The notes beneath the pieces are model-generated. The model ran no database searches, was not told where the DNA came from, and was given only the letters and a program-made list of their open reading frames with translations. From positions 1-14,082 of the forward strand of contig CAKTIH010000056.1 of assembly GCA_934565615.1 (NCBI GenBank): DNA of 14,082 nucleotides. The letters are read 5' to 3'. Numbering within the stretch: position 1 is the first letter of the stretch; each line of letters begins with the position of its first letter. The position numbers were made by a program, and so were the translations under genes. This stretch comes from an uncultured Oscillospiraceae bacterium (GTDB taxonomy: Bacteria; Bacillota; Clostridia; Oscillospirales; Oscillospiraceae). Below are positions 5,934 through 13,521 of the stretch, in pieces.

Positions 5934-7193
5934 TTAATTCAGCAGTCCATAGGTCTGCTTCAGCAGCAGGATGCGGTAAACGCTCTCATTGATGCGCTCT
6001 TCGCTGATGGTGCCATTACTGACCGCGTCCGTCACGGCTTCAAACGCTTCACAGAAATCGTAGGGACAAAGGAGAATATCGCAGCCCGCGGCAATAGCGT
6101 TTACGGCGGCGTCGGCGGAGGTATATTCCTCCGTGATCGCTCCCATCGCCAAGGCATCGGTTATCACGACGCCGTCAAAACCCAACTGCTGTCTTAAAAC
6201 ACCGGTGACGATCTTGGACGACATGGACGCGGGCGTCATATCGCCGGTTATTTCAGGCGTTGCTATATGCCCGACCATGACGCAGTCCTCACGGCTCAGC
6301 GATCCATACGGAAGCCACTCGCAGCTTTCCATTTCTTCTTTTGACTTGTAATTCACGGCGATCCCGTTATGGCTGTCCTCCGCGGTATCACCGTGCCCGG
6401 GGAAGTGCTTGAAGGTGGGGATGATCTGCTGCTGTTTTAATCCATCCGCCATGGCTTTTGCCATTTGGGCGGCAGTGCCGGCGTCCGATGAAAATGCGCG
6501 GTCCCCAATCACGGTGTTATCCGGATTTGAATACACATCGGCAACCGGCGCAAAATCCATGTTGAACCCGTATTCACGCAGATATGCGCCTATCGTCTCG
6601 CCCATATCCTCAGCAGCCGTTGTATCCCCGCTTGCCCCGACATCGGCTGCGCTGCTGTACTTCGCAACGTCAAACGCGGAGCTGTTGGCTATCCGGGCGA
6701 CGCGGCCGCCCTCTTCATCTACCGCCATGAAAAGGGGAATACCGCCGGCATTTTGAAGCGCATCGATAAAGCCGGACATCTGCTGAGACGTCAAAATGTT
6801 CTTCCCGAACAGCGCGATACCGCCTACGGGATATTTATAGAGCACATCTGCCATGGCGCTCGACAGCTCGGTAACTCCCTCGGCATAGGGGTCCTTGATC
6901 TGCTCCGGAGTCTGGGTCAGGTCCAATGCGTCGGGACGGATAATAAACAGCTGACCGACTTTTTCTTCGAGCGTCATCTGCTGCAGAGTAAGCTCAAGCT
7001 CGTCGTATGTCTGCGGCGGCTCAGAAGGTAACTGCGCTGGTTCTGTTTGCGCTGGCTCGGCTGCGGGGCTTGGGCTTGATGTTTCCTCCGGTTGTGCCGG
7101 CGGCGGAGTTGTTTCCGGCGGCGTCTGGGAACAGCCGGTAAACATGGACAGAATAATTACTAAGGCAATGCTGATCTTGATCCACCTATTCAT
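5934..7193 (-). CDS. nagZ: GH3 beta-N-acetylhexosaminidase-like lipoprotein (NagZ type)
   Basis: A secreted, membrane-anchored glycoside hydrolase family 3 enzyme, 419 aa, expected to remove N-acetylglucosamine from peptidoglycan fragments outside the cell. The signal peptide has a basic start, a hydrophobic core and a lipobox FTGC with Cys21 (Phe at -3 is unusual). A Pro/Thr/Glu-rich tether (about 22-62) follows. The GH3 domain has DEEGG at 159-163, the NagZ signature KHFPGHG at 262-268 with DSH at 273-275 (the His of the His/Asp dyad), and nucleophile Asp346 in ITDALAMG. There is no second C-terminal GH3 domain, as expected for NagZ. AAGGAG lies 10 bases before the ATG. It follows the MotB-like gene by 60 bases with no terminator between, so it is probably the last gene of that operon. 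By eye it is more AT-rich than its neighbours. The exact substrate is inferred. Confidence 0.88.
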   Translation of the reverse strand: MNRWIKISIALVIILSMFTGCSQTPPETTPPPAQPEETSSPSPAAEPAQTEPAQLPSEPPQTYDELELTLQQMTLEEKVGQLFIIRPDALDLTQTPEQIKDPYAEGVTELSSAMADVLYKYPVGGIALFGKNILTSQQMSGFIDALQNAGGIPLFMAVDEEGGRVARIANSSAFDVAKYSSAADVGASGDTTAAEDMGETIGAYLREYGFNMDFAPVADVYSNPDNTVIGDRAFSSDAGTAAQMAKAMADGLKQQQIIPTFKHFPGHGDTAEDSHNGIAVNYKSKEEMESCEWLPYGSLSREDCVMVGHIATPEITGDMTPASMSSKIVTGVLRQQLGFDGVVITDALAMGAITEEYTSADAAVNAIAAGCDILLCPYDFCEAFEAVTDAVSNGTISEERINESVYRILLLKQTYGLLN

Positions 7194-7253
7194 ATGTGAG
7201 CTCTCCTTTTATGACTTTTATGACGGAATCCCAATCGAATTTCTGCCGTTTGG

Positions 7254-8237
7254 TCACGGCATTGAAGAGGGCAGCGGGGACGGGGAGGGGGACGCGGCGG
7301 CTGTGTCCGTGCCGGGGACCTCCATCGCAAGATACTGCTCGACTATCTCAAGCACGGATTCATCCTTGAGGATCATGGATATCTCTATGCGGCGGTTTGC
7401 GGCCTGACCGTCGGCGGTGTCGTTGCTCGCGACGGGGCGCGTCGCGCCGTAGCCCGCGGCGCAGAAATATTCGGCGTAGCTATCAAGCTTTGCGCCCTTG
7501 CCGGTCAGGAGATATTGCAGGACGGAATTTGCTCTGTCGGTCGAGAGCTGACGGTTCGTCTCGGCGGTGCCGGTGATGTCCGTGTGTCCGGAGATGACGA
7601 TGCTGTCAACATATTTTGCGTTCTCCCCGTCACTCAGGAACCTTGCGAACACGTCTATAAGCTCGTTGAGCACGGCTTCGCTCTCGGGCTTTATCTGTGC
7701 GGAGCCGAGGTCGAAGAACACGCCCTCGTTGAGGATGATATTGCCGTTGTCGCCGACGCTGACCTTGCTCTCATCGCCCATGACGTCGATGATGCTGTCG
7801 CGTATCTGCTCAAGTATCGACATGCGCAGCACGGCGATGCTCTGCATCTGGGTGCGCATTTCAAGAAGCTCACTGTTTGCGGCCTGAAGGTATTTCTCCT
7901 GATCGCCGATGAGCTTTTTCTGGTTGTTTATGGTCTCGGTCTGCTTATCGATCTGGAGAGTGTAGCCGTTTATCTCGCTCTGCTTGAGCTTGAGCTCGTC
8001 GCTCAGATCGTCCAGCTGAGCCTGCGCCGCGCTGACCTGAGTGCGCGTATCCGCAAGCACCTCCTGTGTGTTTTGCAGGTCGTTGCCGGTGATGAGGTTC
8101 TGTATATACGAGATGAGCATGAGGAAGAAGAGGATAAGCGCGACAGTGCTCATCATGTCGGCGTAGGTCGGCCAGAAGCCCTGCTCGCCGCCGGAGTCCG
8201 CCGAACGTTTCCCGGTGCGTATGCTCCCGCGTCTCAT
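7254..8237 (-). CDS. MotB/ZorB-like OmpA-domain stator protein
   Basis: The 327 residues have a short basic cytoplasmic start, then FWPTYADMMS followed by a single helix (28-47); Asp27 sits where MotB carries its ion-binding aspartate. A long predicted coiled coil (about 53-130) replaces the short plug of flagellar MotB. An OmpA/MotB peptidoglycan-binding domain (about 155-295) contains GHTD (217-220) and LSTDRA (231-236), including the Asp220 and Arg235 equivalents that bind diaminopimelate in OmpA-like domains. The protein ends in a Pro-Ser tail. Its start overlaps the stop of the MotA-like gene (ATGA), so the pair is translationally coupled. It should form an ion-driven complex with that partner. 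The FWPxxxDMM start is closer to ZorB-like than to flagellar MotB. No flagellar genes and no ZorC, ZorD or ZorE lie nearby, so its role is unknown. Confidence 0.85.
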   Translation of the reverse strand: MRRGSIRTGKRSADSGGEQGFWPTYADMMSTVALILFFLMLISYIQNLITGNDLQNTQEVLADTRTQVSAAQAQLDDLSDELKLKQSEINGYTLQIDKQTETINNQKKLIGDQEKYLQAANSELLEMRTQMQSIAVLRMSILEQIRDSIIDVMGDESKVSVGDNGNIILNEGVFFDLGSAQIKPESEAVLNELIDVFARFLSDGENAKYVDSIVISGHTDITGTAETNRQLSTDRANSVLQYLLTGKGAKLDSYAEYFCAAGYGATRPVASNDTADGQAANRRIEISMILKDESVLEIVEQYLAMEVPGTDTAAASPSPSPLPSSMP

Positions 8238-9148
8238 TGGCGGCCGCCCTTCTCAAGGATGCGCGAAACCTCGCGCAGACCGGAGACAAGGTCGCGCACC
8301 GTGACGTCAAGGCGCTCGACCGTGCCGCGCAGGTTATAGTTAAATTCGGAGAAGTCGCGCACGCCGCCGTTGAAGCTGTCGACGGTCTTGTTGAAGGCCA
8401 CGATGGGCGCACGGCTGGAATCGATGGCGGTCTTGAGATCGCCGGTCGCGTTCTGGAGCGCGCGCTCCATGGTCTTGGACGCGCTGTCCATCGCATGCAC
8501 CATCTGCTGCACCATCTCGCTCTCGTCCTTGGCGCGCTCGGTCGGCAGCGTCGGGGCAACGGTGTGGTCGAGCCACAGCTCGAGCCGCGCTTCGAACGTC
8601 TCGCGCTCGGCCTGCGGGCTGAATATGGAGCGCAGAAGCGTAAGTACAATGGAGCAGGCGACGCCGACGAGCGAGGTATAGAACGCGACGCCCATGCCTG
8701 AGAGCGCCGACATCAGCCCGCCGCCGACGCTGTCGAGCACGCTCAGCCACTCGGAGGTGTTCGAGTAGCTGATGAGCTCGGTAAGCGAGGAAACGGAATG
8801 GCTCAGTCCGAGGAAGGTACCGAACAGGCCGAGCGTGACGAACAGCGACACGGCGTTTGCAAGGGAGCGCTCACACAGCAGGAGCCCCGAGAGCTTGGTG
8901 CTGACGGCGTTCGAGATGATCGCGGGGGTGTTGACGTCCTGCCCGTATTTCTTATAGGCGTCGGCAAAGTCGTTCACGGTGAAGCGCAGGAAGCCGTTAT
9001 CACGGTCAAGGCCGCCCTTCACCATGCCGGCAAGGCCCTTGTATCTGCCCCAAGTGTAAAACAGCAGCAGCACCGCGAGCACAAAAAGGATGGCGATGGC
9101 GGCGATAACGATAATGCCCGACGCGGGCATGCTGGCCAATACGTTCAT
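8234..9148 (-). CDS. MotA/TolQ/ExbB/ZorA-like proton-channel protein
   Basis: The 304 residues have three predicted membrane helices (about 11-31, 98-115 and 151-172). The family signature GLFGTFLGL is at 107-115 and the AFYTSLVG segment at 155-162. Three helices fit TolQ/ExbB/ZorA better than flagellar MotA (four). After the third helix comes a cytoplasmic extension of about 125 residues that looks almost wholly helical, recalling the tail of Zorya ZorA, though much shorter than in E. coli. Such proteins form a pentamer around a dimer of the MotB-like partner and turn ion flow into rotation or force. AAAGGAGG lies seven bases before the ATG. It is 34 bases downstream of pepF with no terminator between, and overlaps the MotB-like gene by 4 bases. 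Fold and pairing are well supported; what it drives is not known. Confidence 0.85.
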   Translation of the reverse strand: MNVLASMPASGIIVIAAIAILFVLAVLLLFYTWGRYKGLAGMVKGGLDRDNGFLRFTVNDFADAYKKYGQDVNTPAIISNAVSTKLSGLLLCERSLANAVSLFVTLGLFGTFLGLSHSVSSLTELISYSNTSEWLSVLDSVGGGLMSALSGMGVAFYTSLVGVACSIVLTLLRSIFSPQAERETFEARLELWLDHTVAPTLPTERAKDESEMVQQMVHAMDSASKTMERALQNATGDLKTAIDSSRAPIVAFNKTVDSFNGGVRDFSEFNYNLRGTVERLDVTVRDLVSGLREVSRILEKGGRQ

Positions 9149-9182
9149 AGTAGTTCCTCCTTTATATTTCTGGGGGGATTTA

Positions 9183-10982
9183 TTAGCTGAGTTTGTCCAA
9201 CTCGTCTATCAGCTCTCCGAAGAGCGCGAGGGCAGAGTCTATGCTCTCGGGGCGGCTCATGTCGACGCCCGCGATCTTGAGCAGCGATATCGGGTCGGTG
9301 CTCGATCCGCCGGAGAGGAAGCGCTTATAGTCCGCGACAGCCGGCGCGCCCTCGGTCAGGATACGCTCGGCAATGGCGACGGCGGCGGAGAAGCCGGTCG
9401 CGTACTGGAACACATAATAGTCATAGAAGAAGTGCGGGATGCGTGCCCACTCGAGGGCGATGCCCTCGTCGCAGACCATGTCGGGGCCGTAATAAAGTTC
9501 GTTCAGCTCCTTGTATTTTTCGCAGAGCACGTCGGCGGTCAGCGCCTGCCCGGCTTCGGACATGCGCCCCATCTCAAGCTCGAACTCGGCGAACATCGTC
9601 TGGCGGTAGACCGTGCCCTTGAACTGGTCGAGGAAGTGGTTGATGAGGTAGGCGCGCTCCTTTTTATCCTGCGTGCGGCTGAGAAGATAGCGCATGAGGA
9701 GGACCTCGTTGCAGGTGGAGGCGACCTCGGCGACGAAGATGACATAGTCGCTGGTGTTCACGGGCTGGTTATGGCAGCTATAGTAGCTGTGCAGCGCATG
9801 ACCCATCTCGTGGGCGATGGTGAACATGGACTCGAGATTGTCCTTCTGGTTGAGCAGCACATAGGGGTGCGGGCGGGAGCTGCCGGAGGAGTATGCGCCG
9901 CTGCGCTTGCCGCGGTTCTCGTACACATCGATCCAGCGGCTGCTGAAGCCCGTCTCAAGGAGCTTGGTATAGTCCTCGCCGAGGACGCTCAAGGCTTCGA
10001 GGACGGTTTTCTTCGCTTCGTCATAGCTGATGGAGACGGCGGCGTCAGGTACGACCGGGGTATACACATCGTACATGTGCAGCTCATCCACGCCGAGGAG
10101 CTTCTTGCGCAGAGCGACATAGCGGTACATCTTGTTCATGTTGTTGTGGACGGTATCGATAAGGTTAAGGTACACGCTCTTCGGGACCTCGGTCGCGTCA
10201 AGCGCGGCGGCAAGGGTCGAGGAATATTTCCTTGCATCGGCGAAGAAGCGCAGCTGCTTGAACTGCGCGTCGAGCGTTGCGGCGACGGTGTTCTTGAACT
10301 CGTCATAGCGCTTATAGCAGTTTTCAAAGGCGCTCTTGCGCAGCACTCTGTCTGCGCTCTCCATGAGCGGCACGAGGGTACCGGCGGAGAGCGGGTGGAG
10401 CTTACCTTCAGAGTCGACCGCGTCCTCAAAGCGCAGGTCGGCATTTCTCAGCGCGCCGCAGATGGAGTCGGGCGCGTCGGCCATCTCACCGGCAGCGGCA
10501 AGCAGGCGCTCCTCGGCGGGGGAGAGGATATGCTCTGCGCGGCGGCGCAGACGGTACAGGTTGCGGCGATAGGTCTCAAGCTCCGGGCACTCGCGGTAGA
10601 AGGCATCGAGCGTCTCCTCGGGGATGGCGATGAGCTCAGGCGTTGCAAAGGACGCGGCGCCCGAGATCGCGACGCAGCAGCCGACGCCCTTGCTGCGCAT
10701 GTCCTGATAGCGGGAGTCCGCTGTGTCCTGATCCGCCTTGCACCCGGCGTAGCCCATCAGCTTTTCAAGGCGCACGGAGACTTCGTCATCCAGACGCATA
10801 TACTCCAGCAGACGCGCGGCGCTCTCGCCGAGCGTGCCCTCGTACTCTGCGAGCTGCTCCGGTACCTGCAGAAGAGATTCATACTCGCGCAGCCAGTCCT
10901 CATCGGTTTTGAATATATCTGTCAGATCCCATGTGAACTCCACGGGGATCTCATTTCTTTCGGGGATCCTTTCAGCGGCCAT
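9183..10982 (-). CDS. pepF: Oligoendopeptidase F, M3 family
   Basis: A cytoplasmic zinc metallopeptidase that cuts short peptides (roughly 7-17 residues). The 599 aa match PepF length. The zinc motif HEMGH is at 391-395 (in FTIAHEMGHALHSYYS) and the third ligand Glu near 419 lies in VAEVASTCNE. The TGFSSRWIDVYENRGKRSGAYSSG segment ahead of it is also typical of PepF. I chose ATG 10982: an in-frame TTG 12 bases upstream overlaps the GGAGGTG ribosome binding site and would leave itself without one. The gene has a good promoter (11044-11016) and is the first of an apparent operon with the MotA-like, MotB-like and GH3 genes. Whether the peptidase shares a pathway with them, for instance handling wall peptides, is speculation. 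Confidence 0.95.
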   Translation of the reverse strand: MAAERIPERNEIPVEFTWDLTDIFKTDEDWLREYESLLQVPEQLAEYEGTLGESAARLLEYMRLDDEVSVRLEKLMGYAGCKADQDTADSRYQDMRSKGVGCCVAISGAASFATPELIAIPEETLDAFYRECPELETYRRNLYRLRRRAEHILSPAEERLLAAAGEMADAPDSICGALRNADLRFEDAVDSEGKLHPLSAGTLVPLMESADRVLRKSAFENCYKRYDEFKNTVAATLDAQFKQLRFFADARKYSSTLAAALDATEVPKSVYLNLIDTVHNNMNKMYRYVALRKKLLGVDELHMYDVYTPVVPDAAVSISYDEAKKTVLEALSVLGEDYTKLLETGFSSRWIDVYENRGKRSGAYSSGSSRPHPYVLLNQKDNLESMFTIAHEMGHALHSYYSCHNQPVNTSDYVIFVAEVASTCNEVLLMRYLLSRTQDKKERAYLINHFLDQFKGTVYRQTMFAEFELEMGRMSEAGQALTADVLCEKYKELNELYYGPDMVCDEGIALEWARIPHFFYDYYVFQYATGFSAAVAIAERILTEGAPAVADYKRFLSGGSSTDPISLLKIAGVDMSRPESIDSALALFGELIDELDKLS

Positions 10983-11015
10983 AGGCACCTCCAAGAATAA
11001 AATTTAAGCAAAGCA

Positions 11016-11044
11016 ATTATAACACAGCCGCCCCGGCTCTGCAA
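11016..11044 (-). promoter_or_regulatory. Promoter of the pepF-stator-GH3 operon with a dyad in the spacer
   Basis: On the minus strand, -35 TTGCAG (11044-11039), 17-base spacer, -10 TATAAT (11021-11016). The predicted start near 11009 gives a leader of about 27 bases. The spacer contains a perfect 5-bp dyad (11026-11030 with 11034-11038, 3-base centre) that could be an operator or just GC-rich spacer. Confidence 0.7.
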
Positions 11045-11106
11045 ACAGCGCGCTTATAAAGAATATACTAATATACTGTAAATATTTGAGCGTGAAAGGA
11101 GCAGCT

Positions 11107-12240
11107 ATGCAGATATATATTGTGCGTCCGGGGGACAGTCTCTATTCTATCGCCCGGCGCTTCGGTACGAACGAGGGGCGGCTTGCGGAAATAAACCAGC
11201 TGAACGATCCGTCGCGCCTTGCCGTCGGGATGAGCCTTGTGATCCCCGGCGGCGAGGAGGCCGCGCGCGGCAGCATCGAGGTCAACGCTTATGATTATCC
11301 GAATGTTTCCTCAGAGGTGCTTGAGGAGACGAATCCGTATCTTACATATCTCTGCCCGTTCTGCTACAGCGCGCGGGCAGACGGCTCGCTCTCCGGTATC
11401 GACGATGAGCGGCTCATCTCCATCGCGCGTTCCGGGCAGACGGCACCGCTCATGGTCGTGACGAATCTCAGCGAATCGAGCGGCTTTTCAAGCGACATCG
11501 CGCACAGCCTGCTGACCGATGAGGCGGCGCAGAGCGCGCTTTTGGAGAGCATAACGGCGGTGCTGCGGGAGAAGAATTATTACGGGCTGAATATAAATTT
11601 TGAGTACATCTATCCCTTTGACCGGGACAGCTACAGTCAGTTTGTCGCCCGGGCGGCGGAGCGGATGCACGCCCTCGGCTATCCCGTCTCGACGGCACTT
11701 GCCCCAAAGGAGAGCGCGGAGCAGGGCGGGATTCTCTACACCGCGCACGATTACGCGGCGCACGGCAGGTACGCCGACCGGGTAGTGCTCATGACATACG
11801 AGTGGGGCTATACCTACGGCTCGCCGCAGGCGATATCGCCCGTGAACCGCATACGGCGCGTGCTGGACTACGCCGTCACCGTCATGCCCGCGGGGAAGAT
11901 ACTCATGGGCTTTTCAAACTACGCATACGACTGGGCGCTCTCGTGGCGGCAGGGGCAGGCGGCGCGCATACTCTCGAACGCGGCGGCGGTAGAGCTTGCC
12001 ATATCCCGCGGCGCGGAGATAAAATACGACTACACCGCGCAGGCACCGTGGTTCAACTATACCGACGCCGCGGGGCGCGCGCACGTCGTGTGGTTCGAGG
12101 ACGCGCGCAGCTTCATCGCGCGGCTCCAGCTTGTGGGCGAATACGCTCTTGCTGGGATAAGCTTCTGGACGGCGGATAAGGTCTACCGCCCGGGGCTATA
12201 TGCGCTGCAAAGCATGTACAGCGTGGAAAAACTGCTGTAG
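11107..12240 (+). CDS. LysM-GH18 protein, YaaH/SleL class spore peptidoglycan hydrolase-like
   Basis: The 377 residues contain one LysM peptidoglycan-binding module (about 2-47, IVRPGDSLYSIARRFG to LVIPGG) and a glycoside hydrolase 18 barrel (about 55-375). This is the layout of YaaH/SleL, spore-associated N-acetylglucosaminidases that degrade cortex muropeptides during germination; those usually have two LysM modules. As in that family there is no signal peptide, consistent with synthesis in the mother cell. The catalytic loop reads GLNINFEYIYPFDR: the acid Glu166 is present, but the Asp expected two residues earlier (DxE) is Asn164. ATG 11107 is chosen because AAAGGAG lies five bases before it; an in-frame upstream TTG at 11086 lacks such a site. 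The upstream region has two AT-rich TATACT-like boxes but no convincing promoter. No clear terminator follows. Confidence 0.88.
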   Translation: MQIYIVRPGDSLYSIARRFGTNEGRLAEINQLNDPSRLAVGMSLVIPGGEEAARGSIEVNAYDYPNVSSEVLEETNPYLTYLCPFCYSARADGSLSGIDDERLISIARSGQTAPLMVVTNLSESSGFSSDIAHSLLTDEAAQSALLESITAVLREKNYYGLNINFEYIYPFDRDSYSQFVARAAERMHALGYPVSTALAPKESAEQGGILYTAHDYAAHGRYADRVVLMTYEWGYTYGSPQAISPVNRIRRVLDYAVTVMPAGKILMGFSNYAYDWALSWRQGQAARILSNAAAVELAISRGAEIKYDYTAQAPWFNYTDAAGRAHVVWFEDARSFIARLQLVGEYALAGISFWTADKVYRPGLYALQSMYSVEKLL

Positions 12241-12292
12241 TTCAGACTGTTGGAGACCGATAAAAACAGAGGATGAAAAACGAGGAAAACCC

Positions 12293-12320
12293 TTGACAAA
12301 TAAAGAAAAACAGCTATAAT
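12293..12320 (+). promoter_or_regulatory. Promoter of rpsF-ssb-rpsR
   Basis: Consensus TTGACA (12293-12298) and consensus TATAAT (12315-12320) are separated by 16 bases in AT-rich surroundings, as expected for a ribosomal protein operon. The predicted start is near 12327. Confidence 0.85.
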
Positions 12321-12326
12321 AATATA

Positions 12327-12376
12327 GCCTGTCCATAGAGACGGGCGATCCTTGCTCCCGTTCAAACGGGGGCCAA
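12327..12376 (+). promoter_or_regulatory. Structured rpsF leader, possible S6:S18 autoregulatory site
   Basis: Two hairpins lie between the promoter and the ribosome binding site: 12327-12333 with 12340-12346 (7 bp, one G-U), and 12352-12360 with 12367-12376 (CCCG/CGGG core, six-base loop, one bulge). In many bacteria the S6:S18 complex represses its own operon by binding an rpsF-leader RNA structure with a conserved CCG. The position and CCG-containing stem fit that, but I cannot verify the published consensus here. Confidence 0.45.
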
Positions 12377-12398
12377 CAGACCAGAAGGAGGTGCAACC

Positions 12399-12695
12399 AT
12401 GGCAAAAGCAAGCGAAAAGTACGAAGTGATGTACATCATCAACCCCAACCTCAGCGAGGAGGAGACTGCCGCTGTTGTTGAGAAGTTCAAGGCACTTGTG
12501 GAAGCGAATGGTACTCTTGAAGAGATGGAGGAGATGGGTAAGCGCAAGCTCGCTTACGAGATCAACTACATTTCCGAGGGCTACTATGTGCTGATGAAGT
12601 TCACCAGCGCTCCCGAGTTCCCCGCCGAGCTGGATCGTATACTCGGTATTACCGACGGCATTCTGCGTCGCCTGATTACCCTGCGTGCAGAGTAA
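12399..12695 (+). CDS. rpsF: 30S ribosomal protein S6
   Basis: A 98-residue protein of the 30S platform that forms a heterodimer with S18 before binding 16S rRNA. It has the typical start KYEVMYIINPNL, the central GKRKLAYEI segment and C-terminal GILRRLITL. AAGGAGGT lies seven bases before the ATG. It is first in the conserved order rpsF-ssb-rpsR, 12 bases ahead of ssb, and expressed from the promoter at 12293-12320. Confidence 0.97.
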   Translation: MAKASEKYEVMYIINPNLSEEETAAVVEKFKALVEANGTLEEMEEMGKRKLAYEINYISEGYYVLMKFTSAPEFPAELDRILGITDGILRRLITLRAE

Positions 12696-12707
12696 GGAGC
12701 GATAATT

Positions 12708-13169
12708 ATGCTGAACCATATCACCATTATGGGGCGTCTGACCAGAGACCCTGAGCTCAGATACACCCAGTCCCAGACGCCGGTAGCGTCCTTCACCCTC
12801 GCGGTCGACCGTGATTTCGGCAGCCGTGACGGCGGAGAGAAGCAGACCGATTTTATCGACTGCGTTGCATGGCGTCAGACCGCGGAGTTCGTCAGCAAGT
12901 ATTTCACGAAGGGCAGCATGGCCGTTGTTTCCGGCCGTCTCCAGATCCGTGACTGGACTGATCGCGAGGGCGGCAAGCGCCGCAGCGCAGAGGTCGTTGT
13001 TGACAATGTGTACTTCGGGGAAAGCCGCCGCCGCGACGGCGACAGCGGTGACAGCCGCAGCAGTTCATACAGCAGCTATGGCAATTCCGGTTCTGCCGGA
13101 AAGAGCAGCGCTCCCGCTGCTTCTGCCTTTGCGGAGCTGGATGACGGCGACGGCGAGCTGCCGTTCTAA
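12708..13169 (+). CDS. ssb: Single-stranded DNA-binding protein
   Basis: A 153-residue tetrameric SSB that coats single-stranded DNA in replication and repair. The OB fold covers about residues 1-105 (NHITIMGRLTRDPELRY, FIDCVAWRQTAEFV, GRLQIRDWTD). A Ser/Gly/Ala-rich flexible linker follows, then the acidic tip DDGDGELPF that docks partner proteins. The tip is a slightly loose version of the common DDDIPF. AAGGAG lies eight bases before the ATG. Placement between rpsF and rpsR marks it as the main replicative SSB. Confidence 0.97.
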   Translation: MLNHITIMGRLTRDPELRYTQSQTPVASFTLAVDRDFGSRDGGEKQTDFIDCVAWRQTAEFVSKYFTKGSMAVVSGRLQIRDWTDREGGKRRSAEVVVDNVYFGESRRRDGDSGDSRSSSYSSYGNSGSAGKSSAPAASAFAELDDGDGELPF

Positions 13170-13192
13170 AATTTTGATAGGAGGATACAGCT

Positions 13193-13432
13193 TTGGCTTT
13201 CGATAAGAACAATCCCAAGAACCGCAAGCGCAGAAAAGTGTGCCAGTTCTGTGTTGATAAGGCCACCTTTATCGATTACAAGGACACCGCAAAGCTCCGC
13301 CGCTTCGTGTCCGAGCGCAGCAAGATCCTGCCGCGCCGCACTACCGGTGTTTGCGCCATGCATCAGCGTGAGCTCACCGAGGCTATAAAGAGAGCACGTC
13401 AGATCGCGCTCCTGCCCTACGTGACCGACTGA
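13193..13432 (+). CDS. rpsR: 30S ribosomal protein S18, zinc-binding type, TTG start
   Basis: A 79-residue S18, partner of S6 on the 30S platform. It keeps the four metal-ligand positions, C17-x2-C20 and C54-x2-H57, so it is the zinc-containing (C+) form; many bacteria also carry a Cys-less form induced in zinc starvation. The core KLRRFVSERSKILPRR and the end ARQIALLPY are typical. AGGAGG lies eight bases before a TTG start, and the protein begins MAFDKN with the expected basic N-terminus, so TTG is well supported. It is the last gene of the operon and is followed by a strong terminator. Confidence 0.95.
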   Translation: MAFDKNNPKNRKRRKVCQFCVDKATFIDYKDTAKLRRFVSERSKILPRRTTGVCAMHQRELTEAIKRARQIALLPYVTD

Positions 13433-13446
13433 TAATTATTAAATTG

Positions 13447-13476
13447 AAAAAGAGACGGCTTCGGCCGTCTCTTTTT
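13447..13476 (+). terminator. Terminator of rpsF-ssb-rpsR
   Basis: A 13-bp perfect stem (13447-13459 with 13464-13476) is capped by a TTCG loop closed by C-G and ends in five T. It is a textbook intrinsic terminator 14 bases after the rpsR stop. Its A/T arms make it usable from the minus strand as well. Confidence 0.93.
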
Positions 13477-13521
13477 ATACGTGTTTTTAGTGGTGGAGTG
13501 CTCTGCACAGGACTCGAACAT

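Noticed and set aside
7254..9148. A complete Zorya defence system
   Set aside because: Only ZorA/ZorB-like genes are present; the flanking genes are a peptidase and a glycosidase, not ZorC/ZorD or ZorE, and the ZorA-like tail is short.
9090..11000. Very long plus-strand open frame opposite pepF
   Set aside because: It mirrors the pepF coding strand in GC-rich DNA, shows no recognisable domains, and pepF itself has clear catalytic motifs and a promoter.
13420..13521. Short minus-strand frame starting ATG right after the stop of the 81-aa gene
   Set aside because: About 34 codons, no ribosome binding site, and it runs through the rpsR terminator into the end of rpsR.
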